A DNA stretch of 64,000 nt, from the NCBI GenBank assembly GCA_902799655.1, contig CADCBH010000005.1, positions 1 to 64,000 on the forward strand, in the 5' to 3' direction. The notes beneath the pieces were generated by a model. It saw nothing but the letters and a program-made list of their open reading frames with translations, did not search any database and was not told the DNA's origin. Made by a program: the position numbers and the translations under genes. This document shows, piece by piece, positions 17,456 through 24,784 of this stretch (the first letter of the stretch is position 1; every line of letters starts with the position of its first letter). This stretch comes from an uncultured Bacteroidales bacterium (GTDB taxonomy: Bacteria; Bacteroidota; Bacteroidia; Bacteroidales; Bacteroidaceae).

Positions 17456-18074
17456 GAGTAGGAAAAGCAGAGTGGGCGGCCGCCTAAGCGACCGGCCTCT
17501 CTGCGTGGGGGGCGGAGTAATGTGCCGCTTGACAAAGCGGCTCTTTACGAAGCGAAGGAATCTCAGCCATCCTTGATGATGAGGGTTACTTTGTTGCCTC
17601 GAGAGATTGACTTGCGAATACGCTCATATAGGCTGTCAAAGATACCCTTTGGGTGAATAATGCTGCCCAGGCAATTGTACTGTAAGCATTCGATAAACTA
17701 CATGTAGTAATACCATTATTATAACAACAGCAGCTATAACTTTATATATTGTAGCTGCTGTTGTATTTTTGTTGTACCTATATGTTATACCTAAATTATG
17801 TAGGCTTTGTCATTACAGATTCCGGATGTGTAAGTTTCCACTTATGTGGTAGTAGTTGCAAGAGTTCCTCGGGTGATGCTTTTGTATGATATGGCATCTG
17901 AGTGACAGAGGTTCCTCGTCACCTAGCTGGAGGCTATGCGCTTTACAACGTTCCCAATGGTGTCTTCACGCTCACGGATAAGAAGATGGAAATGATTGGC
18001 TAACCTGTCATCGCGAGGCTTATGAACGATGTTCATGGATTTACGGATTTAAGAATTTACGAATCTACGGATAA
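17456..18074. other. Gene-free stretch with decayed coding fragments
   Basis: No intact gene is seen. The start contains a GC-rich palindromic patch (GGCGGCCGCC) and GCCGCTTGACAAAGCGGC. On the minus strand, 17570-17660 reads like the end of a protein (HPKGIFDSLYERIRKS), and 17830-17870 reads PEELLQLLPHKWK. On the plus strand, 17916-18002 reads LAGGYALYNVPNGVF before a stop. These look like remnants of degraded genes, possibly of an insertion sequence, but I cannot name the families. The stretch ends in ACGGATTTACGG-type repeats. Confidence 0.4.
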
Positions 18075-18584
18075 TTACTTGTGAGCATTGGGCTGGAGAT
18101 CAGCATACTCGATGCTGGCGGGGAAGCAGGGGCACTTCTTGGCGACAAGAGGGAGCTGACTTCGTCGACTGCCGTCACGACTCGGCCAATTTAGAACGAG
18201 TTCTATTGGCACTCGCTGCTTCGGCAGTTCACAGTGGCCAACGATGCGGGCATCGGGGTACTCGGCGGTGAGCTCCTTCAGGAGTTCGTAGAGGGAGTGC
18301 TTCTGGGCCTCCGTGCGGGTGTCGGCAGCTTGTCCGTTCTCGTCGAGGCCGCCCTCATAGACAATGCCCAAAGAGCAGTGGTTGTAGTGGCGGGCATGGA
18401 CGCCCTGGACGGACTCTGGCAACAAAGGTATGACGCTGCCATCGTAGCGGACGTAGTAGTGGTAGGAGCACTGACCGTACTTGGCCTCGCCACAGGCGAT
18501 GAGGTTCTCGACGCTGAAGGGCTTGTTGCAGGGGTTGGCCACGCAGTGGATGACGATGAGCTTGACTGATTTCAATTGTTTCAT
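18075..18584 (-). CDS. N-acetylmuramoyl-L-alanine amidase with in-frame palindromic insert
   Basis: 169-residue amidase_2-type enzyme without signal peptide, as usual in the Bacteroidota amidase/smalltalk/HU group. Zinc-site candidates are His13 (IVIHC) and His117 (GHCEL), with the conserved C-terminal KKCPCF (150-154) and EYADLQP. Between GHCELP and LPLVAKKCPCF, family members normally have only a few residues. Here residues of about 122-144 form an extra segment translated from a palindromic element. Whether the insert is tolerated or inactivates the enzyme is unknown. Gene order with the smalltalk and HU genes upstream on the same strand is standard. Confidence 0.88.
   Translation of the reverse strand: MKQLKSVKLIVIHCVANPCNKPFSVENLIACGEAKYGQCSYHYYVRYDGSVIPLLPESVQGVHARHYNHCSLGIVYEGGLDENGQAADTRTEAQKHSLYELLKELTAEYPDARIVGHCELPKQRVPIELVLNWPSRDGSRRSQLPLVAKKCPCFPASIEYADLQPNAHK
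18163..18230. repeat. Palindromic insertion element inside amidase gene (family B copy 1)
   Basis: The outer arms CTGCCG/CGGCAG and the inner hairpin AGAAC-TC-GTTCT flanked by CCAAT/ATTGG frame an asymmetric conserved middle (GACTCGGCC on one side, CACTCGCTGCT on the other). The same middle occurs at 29007-29053 in another gene and at 26231-26275 between genes, with different arms. The length keeps the amidase frame open. Confidence 0.7.
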
Positions 18585-18691
18585 AACTTATGGTTAAAGG
18601 TTAGCGGTTAGCGGTTAGTGATTAACGGTTAACGGTTAGCGGTTAACGGTTAAAACCATGCACCATGAATCATGCATCATGAACCGTGTCA
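18585..18691. repeat. GGTTAACGGTTAGCGG low-complexity repeat
   Basis: Tract just upstream of the amidase start, made of variants of GGTTAGCGGTTAACGG followed by CATGAATCATGCATCATGAA. Similar GGTTAGCGG repeats recur near 36025, and GGTTCATGGTTC variants recur throughout the accessory region. Confidence 0.7.
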
Positions 18692-18790
18692 TCAGACACA
18701 CGACTGGACGGCGAGGGTACCGGCGATGGTGGTGATGACGGTAGCGAAGAACTTGAGGACTTGGATGACTTTGGACCAGTTGATTTTCAT
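18692..18790 (-). CDS. Smalltalk-type small protein
   Basis: 32-residue protein starting MKINWSKVIQVLKFF, with a hydrophobic helix (ATVITTIAGTLAV) ending in QSCV. It matches the short 'smalltalk' proteins of Bacteroidota, which are typically encoded between an HU-family gene and an amidase gene, exactly as here. It is too short to be picked up by most gene callers. It is probably membrane-associated, and the Cys near the end is typical. Function unknown. Confidence 0.8.
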   Translation of the reverse strand: MKINWSKVIQVLKFFATVITTIAGTLAVQSCV

Positions 18791-19082
18791 TGTTAAATAA
18801 GAAGTTAAGAAGTTAGAAGAAGTTAAGAAGTTAAGAAGTTAAACGAAGTTAGAAGGAGATAGAAGAAGAGAGTGGGAGATGTGGATGTGCAGGGCGCGGA
18901 CATGAGAGGTAAGATGGATGATGTAAGATGGAACATTTATGGTTCATGGTTCAGGGTTCTTTAACCTAAAGGTATAAAGCGAACAAGTTCGAGCGCATGG
19001 TTCATGGTTCACGGTCTTCAGGTGTCTCATCGCTGATCCCCCAGGACGCATCACACATCAGCCCACGGGGTTGTGGCAAGGA
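18791..19082. repeat. Repeat-rich intergenic tract
   Basis: Contains about five variants of AAGAAGTTAGAAG between 18799 and 18870, then GGTTCATGGTTCAGGG variants. It also has a small hairpin near 18980 (GCGAACAAGTTCGAGC). No gene seen besides the flanking HU and smalltalk genes. Confidence 0.6.
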
Positions 19083-19589
19083 TTAGTCGCCTTCGTTGTA
19101 GTCGCCACCAGTGCCTGGTTCAGGGTTAGATGGTTCAGGGTTAACGGTTCCGGTGTTAGATGACTTGGCCTTGGTCTCGATGAGGTCTTTGACATTCATG
19201 AAGGAGGCTTTCTTCTTCAGCATCTTTGACGACAGGTTGTTGACGTCGGTACGTGAGGGTGAGAAGTGGAGATGGAGGCCGTTGATGTTGATACCGAGGT
19301 TGAAATCCTCTTCCTTGGCGGCACCGACGCTCTTGACAGAGAGGTAGAAGGTGCCGAGTTCACCGAACTGAACTTTCTTGCCTTCGAGCAGCTGCTCGAG
19401 CATACAGTTCTGCAGCTTGTTGGCGACACCGAGACAGACATCCTCACCATAGACGGAGTTGTGCTCCGACATGTGCTTACACAGCTCCTGATAGCTCATG
19501 GTCTTAGTGGCTACCACACGACCATACCATTTGCCGAAGGCTGTGGTCTTGCTGTTCTTGTTTTGTTTGACTTTAATGAGTACGGGCAT
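19083..19589 (-). CDS. HU-family DNA-binding protein (HU-HIG type)
   Basis: 168-residue HU/IHF-like protein. It begins MPVLIKVKQNKNS, with the family's GKWYGRVV, GEDVCLGVANKL and QFGELGTFYLSVKS. It belongs to the extended Bacteroidota HU-HIG group, not the classical 90-residue HU. The start is the Met at 19589; an upstream extension reads through AAAGTTTAAAG repeats and is unlikely. The last 30 or so residues (NTGTVNPEPSNPEPG) are encoded by GGTTCAGGGTTA-type repeats, so the tail is repeat-derived. It probably forms a transcription group with the smalltalk and amidase genes downstream. Confidence 0.88.
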   Translation of the reverse strand: MPVLIKVKQNKNSKTTAFGKWYGRVVATKTMSYQELCKHMSEHNSVYGEDVCLGVANKLQNCMLEQLLEGKKVQFGELGTFYLSVKSVGAAKEEDFNLGININGLHLHFSPSRTDVNNLSSKMLKKKASFMNVKDLIETKAKSSNTGTVNPEPSNPEPGTGGDYNEGD

Positions 19590-19819
19590 ACGATAAAGTT
19601 TAAAGTTTAAAGATGAAAGTTTAAAGATATTGCATCCGGAATGCAAGTGCAAGGGAAGTGCAAGGCGAATGCAGAGCCGAGCTCGCTCGAGCTATGCTGA
19701 GCCGCAGCCTTCGCTCGCCATTACAACTTGTTTGCAATGGCAAAGGTACAACATTGGGAAAGGGCGTTGACGAAATAAGACGAACTCTGACGAACATTGG
19801 CGAAATAAGATGAACTTCG
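19590..19819. other. Intergenic stretch with GC-rich hairpin
   Basis: The region has AAAGTTTAAAG repeats directly upstream of the HU start, then a palindromic patch at 19675-19722 built from GAGCTCGCTCGAGC and CTTCGCTCGCC. It resembles the GAGCGAGA/CGAGCG hairpins found elsewhere in the window. From 19760 there are three spaced copies of a CGAAnnnnACGAAC-like motif. No gene seen. Confidence 0.5.
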
Positions 19820-20031
19820 CACACAGATCTAAAACCATCTAGACAGATTTTTATTTTTTTTCTGATGACAGTCGCTATCACGACTGCTTTGTTACCAAGA
19901 ACAAAGGTTTAATTTTCTTTGAAGAACTTCTGAGAGCGAGCTCTCAAGATTCTTCAATAAAATAAAACTCCATCATCAGAAAAATGATTCTACCACTGAT
20001 TATCTGTGAGATCTGTGAGATCCGTGTGAGA
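19820..20031. repeat. Composite multi-hairpin repeat, copy A1
   Basis: About 212 bases bounded by CACACAGATCTAAAACCATC and AGATCCGTGTGAGA. A long stem (TTTTCTGATGA with TCATCAGAAAA) encloses three hairpins: CAGTCG/CGACTG, CTTTGTT/AACAAAG, and GAAGAA...GAGAG-CGA-GCTCTC...TTCTTC. The same layout recurs five more times up to 26388, with stem sequences that change together. Confidence 0.85.
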
Positions 20032-20117
20032 CAATAATTAAGAAGAATCTGCGAGAGACATTTAGAAAAAAAACGCAAAAAAACGGTAGAAATACATGAA
20101 GATTCAAAATAAATTCT

Positions 20118-20125
20118 TAATTTTG
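20118..20125 (+). promoter_or_regulatory. Bacteroidota-type -7 box
   Basis: TAATTTTG, fitting TAnnTTTG, lies 31 bases before the ATG at 20157. The -33 element is not clear. Confidence 0.5.
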
Positions 20126-20156
20126 CAATCGAAAACGATATATAAACGGAAATAGT

Positions 20157-20360
20157 ATGGGTAACGTATTAGGAACAAAAGAGACGCTGATTACTACGAA
20201 CGAGGGTCTGAAGCTCATTCGCAGAGAGCGTACTGTGAGGATGCCTAATGGCAGTCTCCGTCATCCTGTTGACTATTATGACGCCACTCCAGGAACCGTG
20301 AAGGTTACTACTCAGGAGCTGGAAAGAATGCGTATTCCCGTTTACGAACGTCTCATCTAA
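20157..20360 (+). CDS. Small hypothetical protein (67 aa)
   Basis: 67-residue basic protein starting MGNVLGTKETLITTNEGLKL, with no motif I recognise. A promoter-like TAATTTTG lies upstream, and the next gene starts 17 bases after its stop, so the two are likely co-transcribed. Flanked by composite repeats A1 and A2. Reading-frame quality looks real (varied residues, no repeat-derived sequence), but function is unknown. Confidence 0.65.
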   Translation: MGNVLGTKETLITTNEGLKLIRRERTVRMPNGSLRHPVDYYDATPGTVKVTTQELERMRIPVYERLI

Positions 20361-20377
20361 GTGATACTCTGTAGGCT

Positions 20378-20905
20378 ATGGCAATGAAGGATGGCTACCC
20401 GTTTATCTTTCAGATGAACGATAAGGCTGGACATGACGAGTTGTTGGAATACACACTTCAGTACCGTTTTACATCCGAGCGCTCACACCACACTTACATT
20501 GTCAGAGTAGAACGCTACATAGAGCACTCCTATTGCATCAAGTTCTTTGATAAGGCCAATATGCTGAGCGATAATAAGTTCAGCTTGCGTACCAGTACGT
20601 TTGAGCCTCGTACCATCTTTTATACCCTCTTCAATATTATGCTTGACGTGTTGAAGAAAGATCCTAAGGCGTCGTTCTTCTTTATCGGTGCCGAGGACGA
20701 AAAAGATGAGCCAGGACGAACCACACGCAGATTCCGTGTATATCATCGTTTTGTGTCATCGGTTGTGGGTGAGGCCGTGTTTGAGCATCATCGTAACAAT
20801 GGGTTATCGCTTTATATCCTGGTGAATAAGCAGTATGTGGAGGACATTCCTCAGTTCACTCGGAAGATAACTGATTATGTGAGTGAGGCCATGACCAACC
20901 ATTAG
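20378..20905 (+). CDS. Hypothetical protein (175 aa)
   Basis: 175-residue soluble protein with mixed charge (SERSHHTYIVRVERYIEHSY, FFFIGAEDEKDEPGRTTR). I recognise no family. It contains no membrane segment or signal peptide. It follows the 67-residue gene by 17 bases, and composite repeat A2 begins almost at its stop codon. The pattern of two unknown genes isolated between structured repeats suggests a self-contained cargo unit. Confidence 0.7.
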   Translation: MAMKDGYPFIFQMNDKAGHDELLEYTLQYRFTSERSHHTYIVRVERYIEHSYCIKFFDKANMLSDNKFSLRTSTFEPRTIFYTLFNIMLDVLKKDPKASFFFIGAEDEKDEPGRTTRRFRVYHRFVSSVVGEAVFEHHRNNGLSLYILVNKQYVEDIPQFTRKITDYVSEAMTNH

Positions 20906-20906
20906 C

Positions 20907-21092
20907 TCACACAGATCTAAAACCATCTAGACGGATTTTTATTTTTCAGATGATAAGTTTCTATTTGGTTGATGAGTTTCTGAAAGCGAGCTCTCAAACT
21001 CCTCAAACAAATATAAACCTTTCTTCTCTTATGAGAGAACAAAGACCTTATTTGAAGAAATTATCTGTGGGATCTGTGAGATCGGTGTGAGA
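20907..21092. repeat. Composite multi-hairpin repeat, copy A2
   Basis: Starts two bases after the preceding stop with TCACACAGATCTAAAACC and ends GATCGGTGTGAGA. It has the GAAAGCGAGCTCTC hairpin and a TCTTCTCTTATGAGAGAA hairpin in place of CTTTGTT/AACAAAG. Shorter than A1 and partly rearranged. Confidence 0.8.
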
Positions 21093-21163
21093 CTAAAAAT
21101 AAAAAAATGAGGTTAAATATTCATTTTAACAGCAATTTAACGGTAAGATTGAAAAAATAGTTG

Positions 21164-21171
21164 TATCTTTG
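21164..21171 (+). promoter_or_regulatory. Bacteroidota-type -7 box
   Basis: TATCTTTG, a strong match to TAnnTTTG, 44 bases before the ATG chosen for the Panacea antitoxin gene. Confidence 0.7.
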
Positions 21172-21215
21172 TGCGCTAAAAAGTGCAAAGAGTATTACTG
21201 AATACCAACTTGATT

Positions 21216-21800
21216 ATGAGTTTTGGATGTACTGTAAATAAGGACAAAAACGGAGCACTTCTGGCATATATCGCTGAGAAGAACCCCGATATTCATCTTC
21301 GTAAACTGCTGAAGATGGTCTATCTTATTGACGAAAAATTCATGGAAATGAGGGGATTCCCGCTCACATGGTTCAACTATCTGGCATGGGAGAAGGGTCC
21401 CGTGGCCCCAGAGGTGTATGCTGTGAAGACAGGTGCATTCAGTTCGTTTGTGCATTGCCAGAAGAACGAGGCAGGTAAGAATATCGTGACACCGGTGCTT
21501 CAGCACGACTACCTGATTGCCAAGCAGATGGAGGCGTATAGCCAGTATGAGAAAGAAATTATTGATAGCGTGATAGATGCATATAGCGCAAAGACGGCTG
21601 ATGAGCTGAGTGACATCACTCACCAGAAGAACTCGCTGTGGTCTAAGATTGTAGAGGAACAGAAGGTGACGTTCGTTGACGGTAAGTCAGACGTTGAGAT
21701 CCCTCTGACACGACTCAACGAAGGCAACGAGGAGAAGAAGGCTGTTTACGAAGAGGCCTTGGACTATATGCAATTCTGTAATGCTACATCATCATGCTAA
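21216..21800 (+). CDS. Panacea/SocA-like antitoxin (DUF4065)
   Basis: 194-residue protein with the Panacea (SocA/DUF4065) domain: LRKLLKMVYLIDEKFMEM, FNYLAWEKGPVAPEVY and HQKNSLWSKI. Panacea proteins neutralise a wide range of toxins encoded beside them. The start is the ATG at 21216; a GTG at 21183 lies close to the -7 box and is less likely. It overlaps the next gene by 7 bases, the normal arrangement for an antitoxin-toxin pair. Confidence 0.82.
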   Translation: MSFGCTVNKDKNGALLAYIAEKNPDIHLRKLLKMVYLIDEKFMEMRGFPLTWFNYLAWEKGPVAPEVYAVKTGAFSSFVHCQKNEAGKNIVTPVLQHDYLIAKQMEAYSQYEKEIIDSVIDAYSAKTADELSDITHQKNSLWSKIVEEQKVTFVDGKSDVEIPLTRLNEGNEEKKAVYEEALDYMQFCNATSSC

Positions 21801-22258
21801 AGGCTAAGAATATCATCTACGGTTTCTGTAAATATACCAATCCACCGAAAAACAAGTATCTGATTTCGCTATATCGCAGCGAGGAACTGAACATCATTGC
21901 GGTGTTCCCTACTTCTCAGCATAGGGCTGGTGTAGCTACTCCCATACATGGCAGTAACATACGTGACGGTAAGGTGATCTCTTATGTGTTTGATGCAGGT
22001 CACCCCATTGGCAAGAAGAAAGACAGCGACGAGGACTTTTCTTTCCCGCTTCAGACAACCATTCCGTTTGACTACTGTTTCCGTGAGGGCGAGCAGGATG
22101 TATTGCTGAGGACGTTTGAAAACCCGCAGGTGGTGGGCGTCCTGTCGGATAAGGAGTATATTGATTTGATTTACGCTTTCTATACAAGTCCGTTGACACC
22201 ATTGAAGTACAAGCCGATCTTTGATAAGATTCTTCAGGATTATTTCTCTGAGAAATGA
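21794..22258 (+). CDS. Candidate toxin partner of the Panacea antitoxin
   Basis: 154-residue protein beginning MLKAKNIIYGFCKYTNPP, then KYLISLYRSEELNIIAVFPTS. The early strands (YLISLYR, IIAVFPTS) would suit an SH3-like barrel as in PemK/MazF-type toxins, but no catalytic motif is certain. It overlaps the Panacea gene by 7 bases at its start and the GxxExxY gene by 4 bases at its end. The toxin call rests on position and is an inference. Confidence 0.6.
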   Translation: MLKAKNIIYGFCKYTNPPKNKYLISLYRSEELNIIAVFPTSQHRAGVATPIHGSNIRDGKVISYVFDAGHPIGKKKDSDEDFSFPLQTTIPFDYCFREGEQDVLLRTFENPQVVGVLSDKEYIDLIYAFYTSPLTPLKYKPIFDKILQDYFSEK

Positions 22259-22626
22259 GCGAAAACGATATAACCTATCAGATAAGAGGGGCTGTCTTTG
22301 ACGTTTATAATACATTAGGCCCTGGATTACTGGAAAGTGTTTATGAAGAAGCATTGTGTTTCGAGTTAGAGCAGCGTGGATTACATGTTGCCAGGCAGGT
22401 TGAGGTTCCCATCAACTATAAAGGACACAAGCTAAAGAATGACCTGAAGCTTGATGTCCTTGTAGAAGACCAGATAATCATCGAACTGAAATCTGTTGAG
22501 GAGATAAGACCGGTTTTCTTCAAGCAGCTGAAGACCTATCTCAAACTGATGGATAAGAGGCTTGGATTGCTGGTGAACTTTGGAGAGAACGACATGAAGA
22601 ATGGTATCCATCGTGTTGTTCTATAA
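22255..22626 (+). CDS. GxxExxY protein (PD-(D/E)xK_3 nuclease-like)
   Basis: 123-residue member of the GxxExxY family: GLLESVY at residues 24-30 and a PD-(D/E)xK-like core with Asp67 in KLDVLVED and Glu77/Lys79 in IIELKS. Members are predicted nucleases or nucleic-acid-processing proteins of unknown role. The ATGA overlap with the upstream candidate toxin makes a three-gene operon, unusual for a simple toxin-antitoxin pair. Composite repeat A3 starts right after the stop. Confidence 0.85.
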   Translation: MSENDITYQIRGAVFDVYNTLGPGLLESVYEEALCFELEQRGLHVARQVEVPINYKGHKLKNDLKLDVLVEDQIIIELKSVEEIRPVFFKQLKTYLKLMDKRLGLLVNFGENDMKNGIHRVVL

Positions 22627-22627
22627 G

Positions 22628-22875
22628 CTCACACAGATCTAAAACCATCTAGACGGATTTTTATTTTTCCAGATGAATTAGTTTATTTTTCTTTGAAGAA
22701 CTTCTGAGAGCGAGCTCTCAAGATTCTTCCAATAAAATTAAATCTTTCTTCTCTTATGAGAGAATAAAGACCTGATTTTGATAAAAGAACTATGAGAACT
22801 CGTTCTCAATATTCTTTTCTCCAAATAAGGTTCATCTGGAAGAAATTATCTGTGGGATCTGTGAGATCAGTGTGA
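22628..22875. repeat. Composite multi-hairpin repeat, copy A3
   Basis: About 248 bases with the same borders (CTCACACAGATCTAAAACC ... GATCAGTGTGA) and GAGAGCGAGCTCTC hairpin. It also has an extra module (TATGAGAACTCGTTCTCAAT) not present in A1, so arm number varies between copies. Confidence 0.8.
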
Positions 22876-22884
22876 CATTATTAT

Positions 22885-23112
22885 CTAACAGAATTTGATG
22901 TGCTTCTTTGGAGGGGCAGGATCTTCGGGAGGTAGCGTGATGTTGTAGTTGCGGCAGACGTATTCGAGGGCTTCACCACGGAGGGTATGGGCCTTTAGAG
23001 GGCTGCCAAGCTGGGCGAGGGCTTCGCGACGGGTACGAAGGAAACGGTAAAACGTTGAGTATGATACATCGGCCAATTCGGCCAGTTCTGATTTCTTATA
23101 CGTTCTATTCAT
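22885..23112 (-). CDS. Small HTH-like protein (DUF4248-like)
   Basis: 75-residue protein with KKSELAELADVSYSTFYRFL, which looks like a helix-turn-helix. The layout resembles DUF4248 proteins, which accompany the primase/HU/amidase group in Bacteroidota. It is encoded on the same strand as the primase and RepA-like genes. Three 22-bp-spaced repeats lie just upstream of its start and could be its operator or an origin. Confidence 0.65.
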   Translation of the reverse strand: MNRTYKKSELAELADVSYSTFYRFLRTRREALAQLGSPLKAHTLRGEALEYVCRNYNITLPPEDPAPPKKHIKFC

Positions 23113-23130
23113 AAGGTTATTGAATTAATA

Positions 23131-23193
23131 GGGTTTGTACGCTGAATTCTCCTTGAATTTACGCTAAATTCGATGGGTTTGTACGCTAAATTC
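23131..23193. promoter_or_regulatory. Three iteron-like direct repeats, 22-bp period
   Basis: TTTGTACGCTGAATTC, GAATTTACGCTAAATTC and TTTGTACGCTAAATTC share the core TACGCTRAATTC. The ACGCT cores begin at 23139, 23161 and 23183, exactly two helical turns apart. They sit directly upstream of the minus-strand HTH-like gene. They could be plasmid-type iterons or an autoregulatory operator. Confidence 0.65.
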
Positions 23194-23199
23194 ATTAGG

Positions 23200-23410
23200 T
23201 CACACAGATCTAAAACCATCTAAACGGATTTTTATTTTTCAGATGACAGTCGCTAACACGACTACTTTGTTCCTGAGAACAAAGGTTTATATTTTCTGTG
23301 ATGCATCTTGAAAACGAGTTTTCAGAGTGCCTCATATAAAATAAAAACTCATCATCTGAAAAATGATTCAACCATATAATATCTGTGAGATCTGTGAGAT
23401 CCGTGTGAGA
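23200..23410. repeat. Composite multi-hairpin repeat, copy A4
   Basis: Borders TCACACAGATCTAAAACC and GATCCGTGTGAGA. Enclosing stem TTTTTCAGATGA with TCATCTGAAAAA. Hairpins CAGTCG/CGACTa, CTTTGTTC/GAACAAAG and TGAAAAC-GA-GTTTTCA. Compared with A1, both sides of the stems have changed together. Confidence 0.85.
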
Positions 23411-23416
23411 CATCAA

Positions 23417-24469
23417 TTAAGAAGAATCAGTGTGAGACTCAAATAGGAAGTCGACGAGATCGATCTTGCGCTGTTTCTGGTCGGGGGAGGCGTGGTCTTC
23501 CAGGAGGCGGGAGATGCGGAGAGGGTAGCGGAACTGATAGAGCTTGGAGGCCTGGAGGGCGATGTCGGACCAGCGACGGTAGGTGTCGCCAGTGGGGTCG
23601 GTATCGGGGAAGATGACGACCTTGTAATCGACCAGGGGCGCAAGCATCTCGGGAGAGAACATCTGGAGGCCACCACAGGCGAGCCAGAGACTGTCGGGGA
23701 GGCGCTCAGAGCAGATGACGGCAGTCTTCTCGCTCTCTACCACACAGACTGTTGCTCCAGGGGCTTTGCCACTGAGCAGGTGCTGACCGAAGAGGCAGCG
23801 GTGAAGGGTATAGTCATGATGGAGTTGGCGCTTCAAGAGGGTGTGAACCCAAGTGGGGTTGCGCGACTTGATGCGGTGACAGTCGGGTTGATAATACATG
23901 ATCTTACCGGTGCGGATGCGCTGCAGTTCATCAATCTGCCAAAAGACCACACCACCATCGCGGGAGACACCGAGCTGGTACTGTTGGGCGGCATGACGCA
24001 GCTGTTCGTAATCAAGATAGGAACACGACAAAAGGGACTGGCAGAAGAGACTGCCGATAGAACGGGATTTCTTCAGGACCTCGAGAGGGATGAGGTCTGA
24101 TGGCTGAAGGCTGAGGGAAGAATTATCGACCACGGAAGACACGGATTGAACAGATGATTCAGAACTCCGTGATTCCTCAACGACGTTTATGTTAAACTCG
24201 TTGAGGAGCCACTGGCAGGCATCGAGGTATTTGAGGTTCTCGACCTGCATGACGAGACCAATGACATCGCCGCCCTTGCCACAGGAGAAACACTTGAAGA
24301 TGTTCTTGGTGGCATTGAGGTGAAGAGAGGGCTCGTGGTCGTCGTGAAAAGGACAGACACTGCGGCGGTTGAGTTTGCCCATGCCGTAGAGGTGCATGCC
24401 GAGCTTTTCGGCTACCGAGATAATCGGTAATGCTCGAATTTCATCTTTGGTTTGTTTACTTAATTTCAT
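23417..24469 (-). CDS. DNA primase-like protein (CHC2 zinc finger, Toprim-like)
   Basis: 350-residue primase-related protein. The CHC2-type zinc finger has Cys39, His42, Cys60 and Cys63 (VCPFHDDHEPSLH ... FKCFSCGKGGDVIG). A Toprim-like half follows with VVESEKTAV and VVIFPDTDPTG. It is typical of mobile elements and phage-like islands of Bacteroidota. Residues of about 100-125 (Ser-rich, SSESSVQSVSS) come from a low-complexity repeat and are not part of either domain. It lies downstream of the RepA-like ATPase on the same strand, as expected for a replication module. Confidence 0.85.
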   Translation of the reverse strand: MKLSKQTKDEIRALPIISVAEKLGMHLYGMGKLNRRSVCPFHDDHEPSLHLNATKNIFKCFSCGKGGDVIGLVMQVENLKYLDACQWLLNEFNINVVEESRSSESSVQSVSSVVDNSSLSLQPSDLIPLEVLKKSRSIGSLFCQSLLSCSYLDYEQLRHAAQQYQLGVSRDGGVVFWQIDELQRIRTGKIMYYQPDCHRIKSRNPTWVHTLLKRQLHHDYTLHRCLFGQHLLSGKAPGATVCVVESEKTAVICSERLPDSLWLACGGLQMFSPEMLAPLVDYKVVIFPDTDPTGDTYRRWSDIALQASKLYQFRYPLRISRLLEDHASPDQKQRKIDLVDFLFESHTDSS

Positions 24470-24486
24470 AGCAATAAATTATATAA

Positions 24487-24682
24487 CTCACACAGATCTC
24501 ACAGATCTCACAGATAATCAGTGGTAGAATCATTTTTCTGATGATGGAGTTTTATTTTATTGGAAGAATCTTGAGAGCTCGCTCTCAGAAGTTACCTTTG
24601 TTCTTGGTAACAAAGCAGTCGTGATAGCGACTGTCATCAGAAAAAATAAAAATCTGTCTTGATGGTTTTAGATCTGTGTGAC
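24487..24682. repeat. Composite multi-hairpin repeat, copy A5 (inverted)
   Basis: Reverse-orientation copy: it begins CTCACACAGATCTCACAGAT and ends with GGTTTTAGATCTGTGTGA. It carries the same CAGTCG/CGACTG, CTTTGTT/AACAAAG and GAGAGC/GCTCTC hairpins as A1. It separates the primase gene from the RepA-like gene. Confidence 0.85.
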
Positions 24683-24784
24683 ATTAGAACCAAGTGCCGT
24701 GGTGAAGTCAAGCCCCATACGTACTTCTCTCTACGAGAGAGAAGGTAGTATGTGGGGGCTGTGAGGCCTTCACCGAGGCAAATT
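24683..24784. other. Short intergenic stretch with hairpin
   Basis: Contains CTTCTCTCTACGAGAGAGAAG, a strong hairpin, and CCCCATAC...GTATGTGGGGG flanking it; this may terminate the RepA-like transcript on the minus strand. The T-run expected of a standard terminator is missing. Confidence 0.4.
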
